A stretch of 10,107 nucleotides of DNA from Candidatus Heimdallarchaeota archaeon LC_2 (GTDB lineage: Archaea; Asgardarchaeota; Heimdallarchaeia; Heimdallarchaeales; Kariarchaeaceae), in contig MDVR01000081.1 of assembly GCA_001940725.1 (NCBI GenBank), positions 1 through 10,107 on the forward strand, in the 5' to 3' direction. Made by a program: the position numbers and the translations under genes. The notes under the pieces are model-generated. The model was not told the DNA's origin, ran no database searches, and saw only the letters and a program-made list of their open reading frames with translations. Every line of letters begins with the position of its first letter. Positions within the stretch are counted from its first letter, which is position 1. Below are positions 1 through 7,111 of the stretch, one piece after another.

Positions 1-150
1 TTGGTATTCTTCATCATAAACATCAGATATGCGTTTGAAGAATAGAAGTGGGAATATATATTGTTTGTAATCTCCAGCATCAATTCTTCCTCTCAAATAA
101 TTGGCTGAATCCCATAGATGTTTTTCTAATTCCTTTTGTGTTATTCTCAC
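1..150 (-). CDS. hsdM: Type I restriction-modification DNA methyltransferase subunit, second copy (partial, N-terminus only)
   Basis: Only the first 50 codons lie in the window; the gene continues past the left edge. The translation begins VRITQKELEKHLWDSANYLR and continues with a segment ending FPLLFFKRISDVYDEEYQ, the N-terminal helical region of HsdM. By eye about 30 of 50 residues match the start of the HsdM encoded just upstream, so this is a paralogue and not a fragment of the same gene. The start is GTG at 150-148. It overlaps the TGA stop of the upstream hsdM (149-147) in a GTGA junction, and GGAGG at 162-158 lies 7 bases before it. The overlap implies co-transcription and probably translational coupling. 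HsdM subunits bind AdoMet and methylate adenine in the target set by HsdS. The methylase motifs of this copy are outside the window, so whether it is catalytically intact is unknown. Confidence 0.85.
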   Translation of the reverse strand, partial: MRITQKELEKHLWDSANYLRGRIDAGDYKQYIFPLLFFKRISDVYDEEYQ

Positions 151-1628
151 ATCAATCCCTCCTCTTTTAAAATCCGTTTTAATTTTTCATCAGCATCATA
201 ACTGGCATCCAACCCTTCTTTAAATTGATCAAATATTTCTGAAAATGGAATATTTTCACTTTCATCAACTGGAAAAACATATTTTGAAATATTGAGAACA
301 TAGTCATTTTCCATTACCTCATCTAGTGGTGCAATTTTAACAAAACCCTCAATATCCTCATATTTTTTGTATAATTCAAAAATAGCATATATATTTTCAT
401 CATTTAGACTATTTTGTGCTCTTCCTTTCTTGAAAATTGATGAGGCATCAATAATCTGTATTTTTTCTTGTTTATCCATAGGTTTCTTTTTGTTAAGAAG
501 TATAATTGCTCCAGGAATCCCAGTTCCATAGAACAAATTTGGTGCAAGACCAATAATGCACTCAATCAAGTCCTCCTCAACCATTTTTTCTCTAATTTTG
601 CCCTCTGTACCTGCTCTGAATAATACTCCATGAGGAACAATAACAGCAACTTTGCCTTTTGTTTGATTGACTGACGTGATCATATGTTGCACCCATGCAA
701 AATCAGCATAGCTTTTGGGTGGTGTACCGAATATATTCCTTCCAAATCTATCTTTCTTCCATTCATCGTGACCCCAATTTTTCAGTGAGAAAGGTGGATT
801 TGCAATCACATTATCAAAAGTCTGTAAAACATCACCACTATAGAACCCAGGATTTCTCAAAGTATCCGCATTGATAATAGTAAAATCCTCCAATCCATGA
901 AGAATTAGGTTCATCCTTGCAATTGCTGCAGTTGTAAGATTCATTTCTTGCCCATATAATTTCAAGGTTCTTATATCACCATCTACCTCCTTCACATGAT
1001 TCACAGCTTCTAATAACATACCCCCTGTTCCACATGCAGGATCATAAACACTCTCTCCTTCTTTAGGAGCAAGTATTTTTACCATTAATTTAATCATCTC
1101 TCGTGGTGTATAAAACTCCCCAGCTTTCTTTTTTGAGAGATCTGCAAATTTCTTAATTAGAAATTCATATGCTCTTCCTGCTACATCTGCTACTACATTT
1201 GCATTTGATAATTTATATTGAGAGAAATGTTCCAATAGATCCAAAATTAACCGATCCTTGAATCTCTCCTTATTTGTCCACTGAGCATCCCCAAATATCC
1301 CGTACAGAGTATCAGGATTTGCTTTCTCAATTGCTCTCAACGAATTTTGAAGAGAAAGGCCGACATCTTTGGTTACCTCCCTAACTCTATTCCAGTGAGC
1401 ACCTTCAGGAATAGTAAACTGATGATGTTCAGGTAATTTTGAATATTCTTGATCACCATCTGATTCTAATAATGCTTTTTCAGTTTCTTCATCATAGACA
1501 TCACAAATCCGTTTATAAAATAATAATGGGAAGATATAGGTTTTAAAGTCTGAATGATCGACTGGTCCCCTTAAAATATTAGCTGCTTTGAATAAATAAC
1601 TTTCAAGTTGTGATTGAGTTATCTGCAC
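147..1628 (-). CDS. hsdM: Type I restriction-modification DNA methyltransferase subunit M
   Basis: This 493-aa N6-adenine methyltransferase has the usual HsdM length. An N-terminal helical domain (about 1-150) precedes the Rossmann-like catalytic domain. Seen directly: FYTPREMIKLMV at 172-183, the AdoMet-binding motif I DPACGTGG at 196-203, and the catalytic motif IV NPPF at 277-280. In the type I complex M and S subunits form the modification enzyme, and adding HsdR gives the restriction enzyme. The start is GTG at 1628-1626, chosen because the protein then begins MQITQSQLE, parallel to the second copy, and an in-frame TAA lies a few codons upstream. There is no SD sequence, but a TATA-like box about 28 bases upstream suggests a leaderless transcript. 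The gene diverges from hsdR and overlaps the next hsdM by 4 bases. Two adjacent HsdM genes in one locus is unusual. The function is certain at family level. Confidence 0.95.
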   Translation of the reverse strand: MQITQSQLESYLFKAANILRGPVDHSDFKTYIFPLLFYKRICDVYDEETEKALLESDGDQEYSKLPEHHQFTIPEGAHWNRVREVTKDVGLSLQNSLRAIEKANPDTLYGIFGDAQWTNKERFKDRLILDLLEHFSQYKLSNANVVADVAGRAYEFLIKKFADLSKKKAGEFYTPREMIKLMVKILAPKEGESVYDPACGTGGMLLEAVNHVKEVDGDIRTLKLYGQEMNLTTAAIARMNLILHGLEDFTIINADTLRNPGFYSGDVLQTFDNVIANPPFSLKNWGHDEWKKDRFGRNIFGTPPKSYADFAWVQHMITSVNQTKGKVAVIVPHGVLFRAGTEGKIREKMVEEDLIECIIGLAPNLFYGTGIPGAIILLNKKKPMDKQEKIQIIDASSIFKKGRAQNSLNDENIYAIFELYKKYEDIEGFVKIAPLDEVMENDYVLNISKYVFPVDESENIPFSEIFDQFKEGLDASYDADEKLKRILKEEGLM

Positions 1629-1780
1629 TAATTTGTCTTTGTATTATGAAATTAAATAAATTCTGCTTAACATTATGGAAATTTCTATTTAATGCATGAA
1701 ATATCACATTAATATATTAATAATCGATAATAAATAATTACCCTACTGTGAAAATAAATTCATAGTAAAGAGGGAAATAA
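1629..1780. promoter_or_regulatory. Divergent hsdM/hsdR promoter region with a 14-base palindrome
   Basis: This 152-base, very AT-rich gap separates divergent hsdM and hsdR. ATTAATATATTAAT at 1708-1721 is a perfect 14-base palindrome near the middle and could be an operator, although short AT palindromes also arise by chance. Towards hsdM there is a TATA-like box; towards hsdR, ATAAATAAT around 1730-1738 could serve as a TATA box. AGAGGGA about 6 bases before the hsdR ATG is a fair SD site. No coding sequence is apparent. Confidence 0.5.
1652..1660 (-). promoter_or_regulatory. TATA-like box for hsdM (putative leaderless promoter)
   Basis: On the minus strand this reads TTTATTTAA and is preceded by the purine-rich GCAGAA, which would suit a BRE element. 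Its centre is about 28 bases before the hsdM GTG start. That is the spacing expected if transcription begins at or next to the start codon, and it fits the absence of an SD sequence. The call assumes an archaeal host. Confidence 0.4.
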
Positions 1781-4675
1781 ATGTCTGTGTTTAATGAACA
1801 TAATACTGTCAGGGATTATATCCGTGATTTTCTTAACAAAAATTCTGATTGGACATACATAAAAAATTCAGAATTGAATTATTCAAGCAATGGTATCTTA
1901 CTAGAAGAAGATCTAGTAAATGCACTCATCAGATTGAATCCATCAATAAAGGAAAAACCTGATCGTGCCGATGAGGTTATTTACAAACTAAGAGCAATTT
2001 TCCTCTCAGTTCACTCAGAGGGATTGGTCAAAGCCAATGAAACATTTACAAGATGGTTAAAATCAGAATATTCTATGCCTTTTGGAAAAAATAATCAACA
2101 TGTAACAATTCATCTAATTGACTATGTAAACCCACATAATAATGATTTTATCACGACTACTGAATATACCTACAAATCTTCCAGATTTGATAATGTTTTG
2201 TTTGTGAATGGGATTCCAATGATAGTGGGCGAAACCAAAACTGCGACAAGACCTGCTATTACCTGGGTGGATGCAGCTTCTGATATTTTTGATTATTATG
2301 AAAAGGAACATCCAGAGTTTTTTGTACCTAATCTTTTTTCTTTTGCCACAGAAGGAAGGGAGTTCAGATATGCATCAATCAGAACGCCACTGCAGTTGTG
2401 GGCACCATGGCAGGCTGATAAAAATAATCTGGTCAGCCTACAAAATGTCGAGAAATCACTACTCGAAATGACAAGTCCTAAAACATTGGTAGATATTCTC
2501 CTACACTTCCAGCTCTATGCAACAGATAAATGGAATCGAAAAATAAAAATTACTTGTAGACATCAGCAGTATGAAGGTGCAAACTTAATTGTGGATAGAG
2601 TATTGGAAGGAATTACCAAGAAAGGCTTAATCTGGCATTTTCAGGGTTCAGGTAAATCATTCCTCATGGTATTCGCAGCCCAAAAATTAAGACAGCATCC
2701 TATTCTGAAAAGTCCTACAGTTATCATAGTATTAGATAGAATTGATTTGGATACACAGATAACTGCAACATTCAATGCTGCGGATATACCCAATCTTCAA
2801 CCTGCAAAAGATCGTAAACAACTAATGCAATTATTAAAACAAGATATTAGAAAAATTATAATCACAACCATTTACAAATTTGCGGAAGCAGATGATGTAC
2901 TGAATGAAAGGGAAAATATTATAGTAATGGTAGATGAGGCTCACAGAACACAAGAAGGGGATTTAGGCATTGCGATGAAAAAATCATTACCAAACGCCTT
3001 CTTTTTCGGATTAACTGGTACTCCTATTAATAAATTAAAAAAGAACACTTTTGTAACATTTGGATCTGAAGTAGATGAAAATGGATATCTCAGCAGATAT
3101 AGTTTTGAAGATTCCATAAGAGATAACGCAACACTTCCTCTACATTTTGAACCTCGACTTGTTGAGATGCATGTAAATGAAGAGGGAATAAATAAAGAAG
3201 TCTCACAATTAACCGATGGTATGCAAGAATCGGATCTTGCGATTTTATCAAAAAAGGCTGGAACACTTGCAAATTTTGTAAGATCAAAAGAAAGAATTGA
3301 AAATGTTACACAAGATATTGTCTCTCATTTCAAATCAAAGGTTGAACCCAATGGATTCAAAGCAATGGTGGTATGCTATGATCGTCAAAGCTGTGTAGAA
3401 TACAAAGAAGCATTTGATAAGATTATTCCTTGGGATACAACGCATATCGTCATGTCTCACAGCCCCAAAAAAGATCCTAAAGAGTGGAAGAAAAAATATA
3501 ATCTAAGCAAAGACATGGAAGAGAAACTACTGGATAGATTCAGAGACCCCGATGACCCATTCAAAATACTGATTGTGACTTCCAAACTACTAACTGGGTT
3601 TGATGCCCCAATTTTACAGACAATGTATGTAGATAAGGTACTCAAAGATCATACCCTTCTCCAAGCTATCTGCAGGGCTAATCGACCATACCCAAAAAAA
3701 ATACATGGTCTAATTGTAGATTATATTGGAATTTTTGATAATGTGGCTCAAACATTAACCTTTGACGCAGAAAATATTAGACAATCAATTAAAAATATTC
3801 GTGAACTACAAAATAGACTACCTGGAGCAATCGTAAAGTGTTTGAGCTATTTTGAAGGATTAGATAGAACGATTGAGGGATATGAAGGGTTGATAGGAGC
3901 ACAAGAAATGCTTCCAAGCAATGTAGTCAGAGATTCATTCGGTGCGGATTTCTCCTACTTGACTAAATTGTGGGAGGCTATATCTCCAGATCCCATACTT
4001 TATGATTATATTTCAGATTACAAGTGGTTATCTGGTGTATATGAATCAATTCAACCTGTTACAGGTCATGGAAAACTGATTTGGCATGCATTGGGTGCAA
4101 AAACTCTTGAAATTATTGATAGAAATATTGAATTTGAAAAAATACGAGATGATTTGGAAACAGTAGTTATTGATGAAGAGGTGATATCTGATCTGGAAAA
4201 ACAACCTGATAAAAATTCAAAGGTTGTAGAATTAAAAATAAGTAGAAGACTTAGAAAACATAAGAATGATCCGAAATTCATAGAATTAGGTGAGAGATTG
4301 GAGCAGGTAAAAGAACGCTATGAGAAGGGATTTTTGAACAGTGTGGAATATTTGAAAGCTCTCCTTAGTTTAGCGAAACAGGTATTGGAGGCAGAGCGAG
4401 TTGTAGATCCAATCGATGATCGGAAACAGGCAAAGACTGCCCTAACAGATTTATTTAACGAGACCAAAACTGAGAAAACTCCAAAGATGGTTGAGAGAAT
4501 AGTTAATGATATCGACGAAGTTGTGAGAACAGTGAGGTTTGAAGGTTGGCAATGGACCAAAGCAGGTGAAAGAGAGGTCAAACAGGCTCTTAGAAGAACT
4601 TTGCTGAAATATAAACTACACAAAAATCAGGAACTATTTGAAAAAGCCTATGCATATATTAGAGAATATTATTGA
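1781..4675 (+). CDS. hsdR: Type I restriction-modification endonuclease/translocase subunit R
   Basis: HsdR cuts unmodified DNA after ATP-driven translocation, in complex with HsdM and HsdS. At 964 aa it is of normal size. Domains in order: an N-terminal PD-(D/E)xK nuclease with RFDNVLFVNG (D137) and ETK (E151, K153); the family segment FATEGREFRYASI at 188-200; RecA-like motor 1 with Walker A FQGSGKS at 287-293 (K292), DEAH at 385-388 and LTGTP at 411-415; motor 2 with LLTGFDAP at 603-610 and QAICRANRPY at 628-637; then a long C-terminal helical region that in EcoR124I-type enzymes docks on the methyltransferase. The start is ATG with AGAGGGA about 6 bases upstream. The QxxxY element that usually follows the nuclease core reads DIFDY (168-172), so Q appears replaced by D. 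It is divergent from hsdM and upstream of a gene resembling its own C-terminus. Confidence 0.96.
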   Translation: MSVFNEHNTVRDYIRDFLNKNSDWTYIKNSELNYSSNGILLEEDLVNALIRLNPSIKEKPDRADEVIYKLRAIFLSVHSEGLVKANETFTRWLKSEYSMPFGKNNQHVTIHLIDYVNPHNNDFITTTEYTYKSSRFDNVLFVNGIPMIVGETKTATRPAITWVDAASDIFDYYEKEHPEFFVPNLFSFATEGREFRYASIRTPLQLWAPWQADKNNLVSLQNVEKSLLEMTSPKTLVDILLHFQLYATDKWNRKIKITCRHQQYEGANLIVDRVLEGITKKGLIWHFQGSGKSFLMVFAAQKLRQHPILKSPTVIIVLDRIDLDTQITATFNAADIPNLQPAKDRKQLMQLLKQDIRKIIITTIYKFAEADDVLNERENIIVMVDEAHRTQEGDLGIAMKKSLPNAFFFGLTGTPINKLKKNTFVTFGSEVDENGYLSRYSFEDSIRDNATLPLHFEPRLVEMHVNEEGINKEVSQLTDGMQESDLAILSKKAGTLANFVRSKERIENVTQDIVSHFKSKVEPNGFKAMVVCYDRQSCVEYKEAFDKIIPWDTTHIVMSHSPKKDPKEWKKKYNLSKDMEEKLLDRFRDPDDPFKILIVTSKLLTGFDAPILQTMYVDKVLKDHTLLQAICRANRPYPKKIHGLIVDYIGIFDNVAQTLTFDAENIRQSIKNIRELQNRLPGAIVKCLSYFEGLDRTIEGYEGLIGAQEMLPSNVVRDSFGADFSYLTKLWEAISPDPILYDYISDYKWLSGVYESIQPVTGHGKLIWHALGAKTLEIIDRNIEFEKIRDDLETVVIDEEVISDLEKQPDKNSKVVELKISRRLRKHKNDPKFIELGERLEQVKERYEKGFLNSVEYLKALLSLAKQVLEAERVVDPIDDRKQAKTALTDLFNETKTEKTPKMVERIVNDIDEVVRTVRFEGWQWTKAGEREVKQALRRTLLKYKLHKNQELFEKAYAYIREYY

Positions 4676-4685
4676 AAAATAATTT
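4668..4685 (+). terminator. Weak AT-only hairpin at the hsdR stop
   Basis: ATTATT and AATAAT arms (4668-4673 and 4678-4683) flank a GAAA loop and overlap the hsdR TGA stop, followed by a short T run. The stem contains no G-C pairs, so stability is low and function is doubtful. Confidence 0.2.
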
Positions 4686-4713
4686 GTAGCTCTGTGAAAT
4701 TAAAATTCAGAAC

Positions 4714-4723
4714 TTATTATAAG
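4714..4723 (+). promoter_or_regulatory. TATA-like element before the HsdR-C-like gene
   Basis: TTATTATAAG is centred about 24-25 bases before the GTG at 4743, which has no SD sequence. The arrangement resembles the hsdM promoter and would allow a separate leaderless transcript. In DNA this AT-rich the match is weak. Confidence 0.3.
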
Positions 4724-4742
4724 AATTTAAACAAATAATTGT

Positions 4743-5198
4743 GTGGATTCAGAATCATTCGAAATTAGTTCAACAATCAAAGAAATTATATCTAATTCTT
4801 TACCTTTGAATTCTTGCTATATTGATATATTGACTAAAATAAACCAAGAATATGAATCTGGGAATAAGAAGATTATTCCTTATATTAGTACCTTTCTTGG
4901 TATATCAGAAGAATTTTTAAAAAAAAATAATTCTCATAAATTGAGAGATCAAAAGAAATTCATATTCTCTGAAATATATAATTCTTTCAAATCTCAATCA
5001 ATTCCAATTATGATTGATAAACTAGTAATTGATATTGATGAAATTGTTATATACATTTTGAATGATGATTGGGTATGGAGTAAAAAGTCTGAGAATATAG
5101 TGAAACAGGTATTAGGGGAGATCTTCACCAAATATAAACTTCAAAATGAAGTAGAATTGTTCAATAGGGCTTTTGATTATATTAGGGAATATAATTAA
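4743..5198 (+). CDS. Stand-alone protein resembling the HsdR C-terminal domain
   Basis: This 151-aa protein has no nuclease or helicase motifs. Its last 62 residues align without gaps to the end of the neighbouring HsdR: by eye about 28 identities, including the shared DIDE, W-x-W, VKQ, KYKL and the final YIREY. The preceding part also aligns loosely (LTKINQEYESG here, LEQVKERYEKG in HsdR). In EcoR124I-type enzymes this HsdR region contacts the methyltransferase, so the small protein could bind HsdM/S without cutting DNA, or it could be the surviving tail of a second hsdR. The frame is intact over its whole length, which argues against simple decay. The start is GTG, with an in-frame TAA at 4728-4730 and no SD sequence. 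It is even more AT-rich than hsdR. The function is inferred only; the homology to HsdR is well supported. Confidence 0.7.
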   Translation: MDSESFEISSTIKEIISNSLPLNSCYIDILTKINQEYESGNKKIIPYISTFLGISEEFLKKNNSHKLRDQKKFIFSEIYNSFKSQSIPIMIDKLVIDIDEIVIYILNDDWVWSKKSENIVKQVLGEIFTKYKLQNEVELFNRAFDYIREYN

Positions 5199-5200
5199 AT

Positions 5201-5209
5201 TTATTTTTC
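5201..5209 (+). terminator. Possible oligo-T terminator after the HsdR-C-like gene
   Basis: TTATTTTTC lies directly after the stop codon. Archaeal RNA polymerase can terminate at such T runs without a hairpin. The call rests on the sequence alone and is weak in AT-rich DNA. Confidence 0.2.
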
Positions 5210-5224
5210 AAGGATTTAAACCTT

Positions 5225-5325
5225 AATCCCAAAATTTCTCATTTTAATGGCGGGAAAGGTTGTTGAACAAATATATCTATAATTCCCAATTAATAGAAAA
5301 TTTTTCAATAAATATCCCAAATTAG
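5225..5325 (+). repeat. Three loosely similar TCCCAA elements in the spacer
   Basis: ATCCCAAAATT (5226-5236), TTCCCAATTAA (5283-5293) and ATCCCAAATTA (5314-5324) recur in the same orientation at irregular spacing. They lie between the restriction locus and the transposition genes, where transposase-binding repeats of a transposon end might occur. Similarity beyond the core is poor and the elements may be chance. No other content is evident in the 223-base gap apart from the small-gene promoter. Confidence 0.2.
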
Positions 5326-5360
5326 TGAACAGTGAAAAAATTACAAAGCAATGTATTAAC

Positions 5361-5388
5361 TAAAATATATAGAGGGAATACCATCCCT
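5361..5388 (+). promoter_or_regulatory. TATA-like box and inverted repeat before the small gene
   Basis: TAAAATATATA (5361-5371) is a good TATA-like box. It is followed immediately by an inverted repeat with AGGGA (5373-5377) and TCCCT (5384-5388) arms and a 6-base spacer. The expected transcription start is near 5395. A repeat between the TATA box and the start site is a common place for an archaeal operator, so repression here is plausible. Confidence 0.4.
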
Positions 5389-5421
5389 TTCAATTGAAGA
5401 AAAGAGAGGTGAAAAAATATT

Positions 5422-5643
5422 ATGATATTAAATAAAATAGAAGTTCTAAAGTATACTTTAGATCAAGAGGGTTCATTTGTGATACACTTACTAGATGATA
5501 ATGGTAAATTAACTTGCATGAATGAACAAGATGCATTTTACATCGCAGAAATAAGAATTACATGTAAACAATGTATAAAAGTTGCTGGGGGTAAAAAGGA
5601 TCCAGTTTTATATTCTTATACACTTAAGAATCTAGTTCAATAG
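5422..5643 (+). CDS. Small protein of unknown function
   Basis: I do not recognise this 73-aa protein. The gene looks real because GAGGTGA (5406-5412), an excellent SD match, lies 9 bases before the ATG, and a TATA-like box precedes it. The protein begins MILNKIEVLKYTLDQEGSF and is mixed polar/hydrophobic. It has three cysteines (C32, C48, C51), the last two as CKQC, too few to call a zinc site. There is no signal peptide or membrane segment. A compact beta-rich fold is possible from its alternating pattern, but this is a guess. It is convergent with tniQ, with 28 bases between the stop codons, so it may be the innermost accessory gene of the transposon or an unrelated resident gene. Confidence 0.6.
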   Translation: MILNKIEVLKYTLDQEGSFVIHLLDDNGKLTCMNEQDAFYIAEIRITCKQCIKVAGGKKDPVLYSYTLKNLVQ

Positions 5644-5671
5644 TAATGGTTTGCGGGTGGGCAGAATATTA

Positions 5672-7096
5672 CTACTTCCTTAGATAATCATTCACTATTT
5701 TGCGATAAGTCGGGTTATTAAAGAAAATGATCCGATTTACACCTAGCTCATTTGAAATTGATTTCTGATTTATTTCTACACCTGATTCTTCTAACTTAAT
5801 CATTACTTCACTTATCAAATTTATTTGATGTGATATCCTTTTATCATTTTTAGAATTTTTAAAATACCTATACCTCAATGTATTTGCATTAGTAATAATT
5901 ATTCGAAATTCTTCATAATTATTAATTATCGATCTTGATATACCTAAATTATTACACACTAATTGGATTGTGACTATGGATTGATACTCTCTCAATCTTC
6001 TCACTTCACTTTCAAGCATTGCAATTAAACTCACTCTGTGTGTTTTTATTATATGATCTGTCATCCTTTTCTTAGTAGTGAACGGGGATTCACAAAACAT
6101 ACATAAACTATTCGAGATCCTATGGACCTTCTTATGTCTCTTTAATTGATCTTTTCTATGCATAGTTTCTCCACATGTTTTACAAATTATTGTTGGAAGG
6201 TCATGAAAAATCATATGGCGAGTTAATTTACTGTATGAAGAACTTTTTTCATCACATTTAAGGCAACGAATTGGTTTTTCCCAAGTAATAGTTTTATTTT
6301 TCCATAAATCCCAAACTAGTTTTAGTAAGATATGATTTTCCTCAATTTCTGTATAAAATTTTGAATTGAAACCATATAATTCTAACAATGATTCTCGATA
6401 TCCAATATCTGCGTTCTTCATATTTGAAAATGCATTCCAGAAATAACCAAGAAACTGTGGTGCTGTATAATATTCAATGGGTGAAATTTTATTCATAAAA
6501 ACCTCATGTAACATTTTAGTAACACTAGTATCAGCTTCAATGATTTTAGCATTCTTCCATTCACTTTTGCATACTCTACATTTATCAATCTCCGTGGTGT
6601 TATTGAAATAATATACTGGTTTATTGCAATTTCTACATTTATTATGAAGGAAGATATTGTGTTTATGACAGGCAGTATAGTATCCCAATTTCCAATAAAT
6701 TCTGAAATACATCTTTTCCTCTAAACATAGGGGACAGTACCTGTTTCCATTCTTTTTTGATCTTCTACTAGAGAGTAAAAATCGTTCAGAATAGTAATTA
6801 GCATCACTCAATCCTTTTCTCAGATTTTTTCTCACACCTTTGGTAGTTGGAAAATTATCATCAAAAGAGATCAGTGTGTGGTCAATCATTTCTTTTTTTT
6901 CAATACCAGTTTTACTCACAAGAAAATTAAGCAATTTATTTGTGGGATTATTATCAATGACATCCACATTAACAAGACGCAAATTAGGTTCATTAATTAT
7001 AACGGGAATACTATTTAGGTGGTTCTGAGCAATTCGTTTGATCCATGAAGTCAAGGTCTCATGTTCATACAATTTTGGATGTATTGACCATTTAAT
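5672..7096 (-). CDS. tniQ: TniQ/TnsD-family target-selection protein with three C2H2 zinc fingers
   Basis: Target-site selector of a Tn7-like transposon, 474 aa counting from an ATT at 7096-7094. The N-terminus IHPKLYEHETLTSWIKRIA (5-23) is the typical TniQ opening. The TniQ zinc region follows: CPLC (121-124), C143/H146, C154/C157 and a further CRVC (173-176). Next come three C2H2 fingers: C278-C281-H294-H298, C305-C308-H321-H325 (both C-x2-C-x12-H-x3-H) and C332-C335-H348-H353 (x4 between the His), with 6-residue linkers. Two helix-turn-helix-like segments end the protein (about 376-401, NLGISRSIINNY; 441-472, NELGVNRIIFFNNP), recalling small Tn554 TnpC-type DNA-binding modules. The first standard start codon is TTG at 7072, but it cuts off the conserved IHPK and lies 34 bases from the SD site. 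TniQ proteins bridge target recognition to TnsC; here the fingers probably contact DNA. The family call is firm, the targeting role inferred. Confidence 0.88.
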   Translation of the reverse strand: MKWSIHPKLYEHETLTSWIKRIAQNHLNSIPVIINEPNLRLVNVDVIDNNPTNKLLNFLVSKTGIEKKEMIDHTLISFDDNFPTTKGVRKNLRKGLSDANYYSERFLLSSRRSKKNGNRYCPLCLEEKMYFRIYWKLGYYTACHKHNIFLHNKCRNCNKPVYYFNNTTEIDKCRVCKSEWKNAKIIEADTSVTKMLHEVFMNKISPIEYYTAPQFLGYFWNAFSNMKNADIGYRESLLELYGFNSKFYTEIEENHILLKLVWDLWKNKTITWEKPIRCLKCDEKSSSYSKLTRHMIFHDLPTIICKTCGETMHRKDQLKRHKKVHRISNSLCMFCESPFTTKKRMTDHIIKTHRVSLIAMLESEVRRLREYQSIVTIQLVCNNLGISRSIINNYEEFRIIITNANTLRYRYFKNSKNDKRISHQINLISEVMIKLEESGVEINQKSISNELGVNRIIFFNNPTYRKIVNDYLRK

Positions 7097-7111
7097 TACA
7101 GAAATTCCTCC
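7094..7111 (-). promoter_or_regulatory. SD site and probable AUU start of tniQ, overlapping the tnsC stop
   Basis: GGAGG at 7111-7107 lies 10 bases before an in-frame ATT (7096-7094), whose first base is the last base of the tnsC stop (TAATT). The tniQ frame is open back to a TAA at 7120-7118 and holds no ATG, GTG or TTG before 7072. The same layout, GGAGG then TAATG, is used at the tnsB/tnsC junction, so AUU initiation or a coupled re-initiation is likely. Confidence 0.55.

Noticed and set aside
4318..4623. A 101-codon minus-strand frame inside hsdR.
   Set aside because: It is the complement of the HsdR C-terminal coding region, Ser/Leu-rich as expected for an antisense shadow.
5210..5270. 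Imperfect palindromes AAGGATTTAAACCTT and TTGTTGAACAA.
   Set aside because: They are short, imperfect and in AT-rich DNA where such matches are frequent; no link to a gene start.
5199..5421. Searched for a tRNA-like attachment site, CRISPR repeats or guide RNA near tniQ.
   Set aside because: No cloverleaf, no regular repeat-spacer pattern and no Cas genes were seen, so a CRISPR-associated transposon is not supported here.
5652..5669. TGCGGGTGGGCAGAATAT resembles the Tn7 terminus (about 13 of 18 bases) and points into the transposition genes.
   Set aside because: It lacks the terminal TGT, lies 2 bases from the tniQ stop so that binding repeats would fall in coding sequence, and has no matching end in the window. 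Probably chance.
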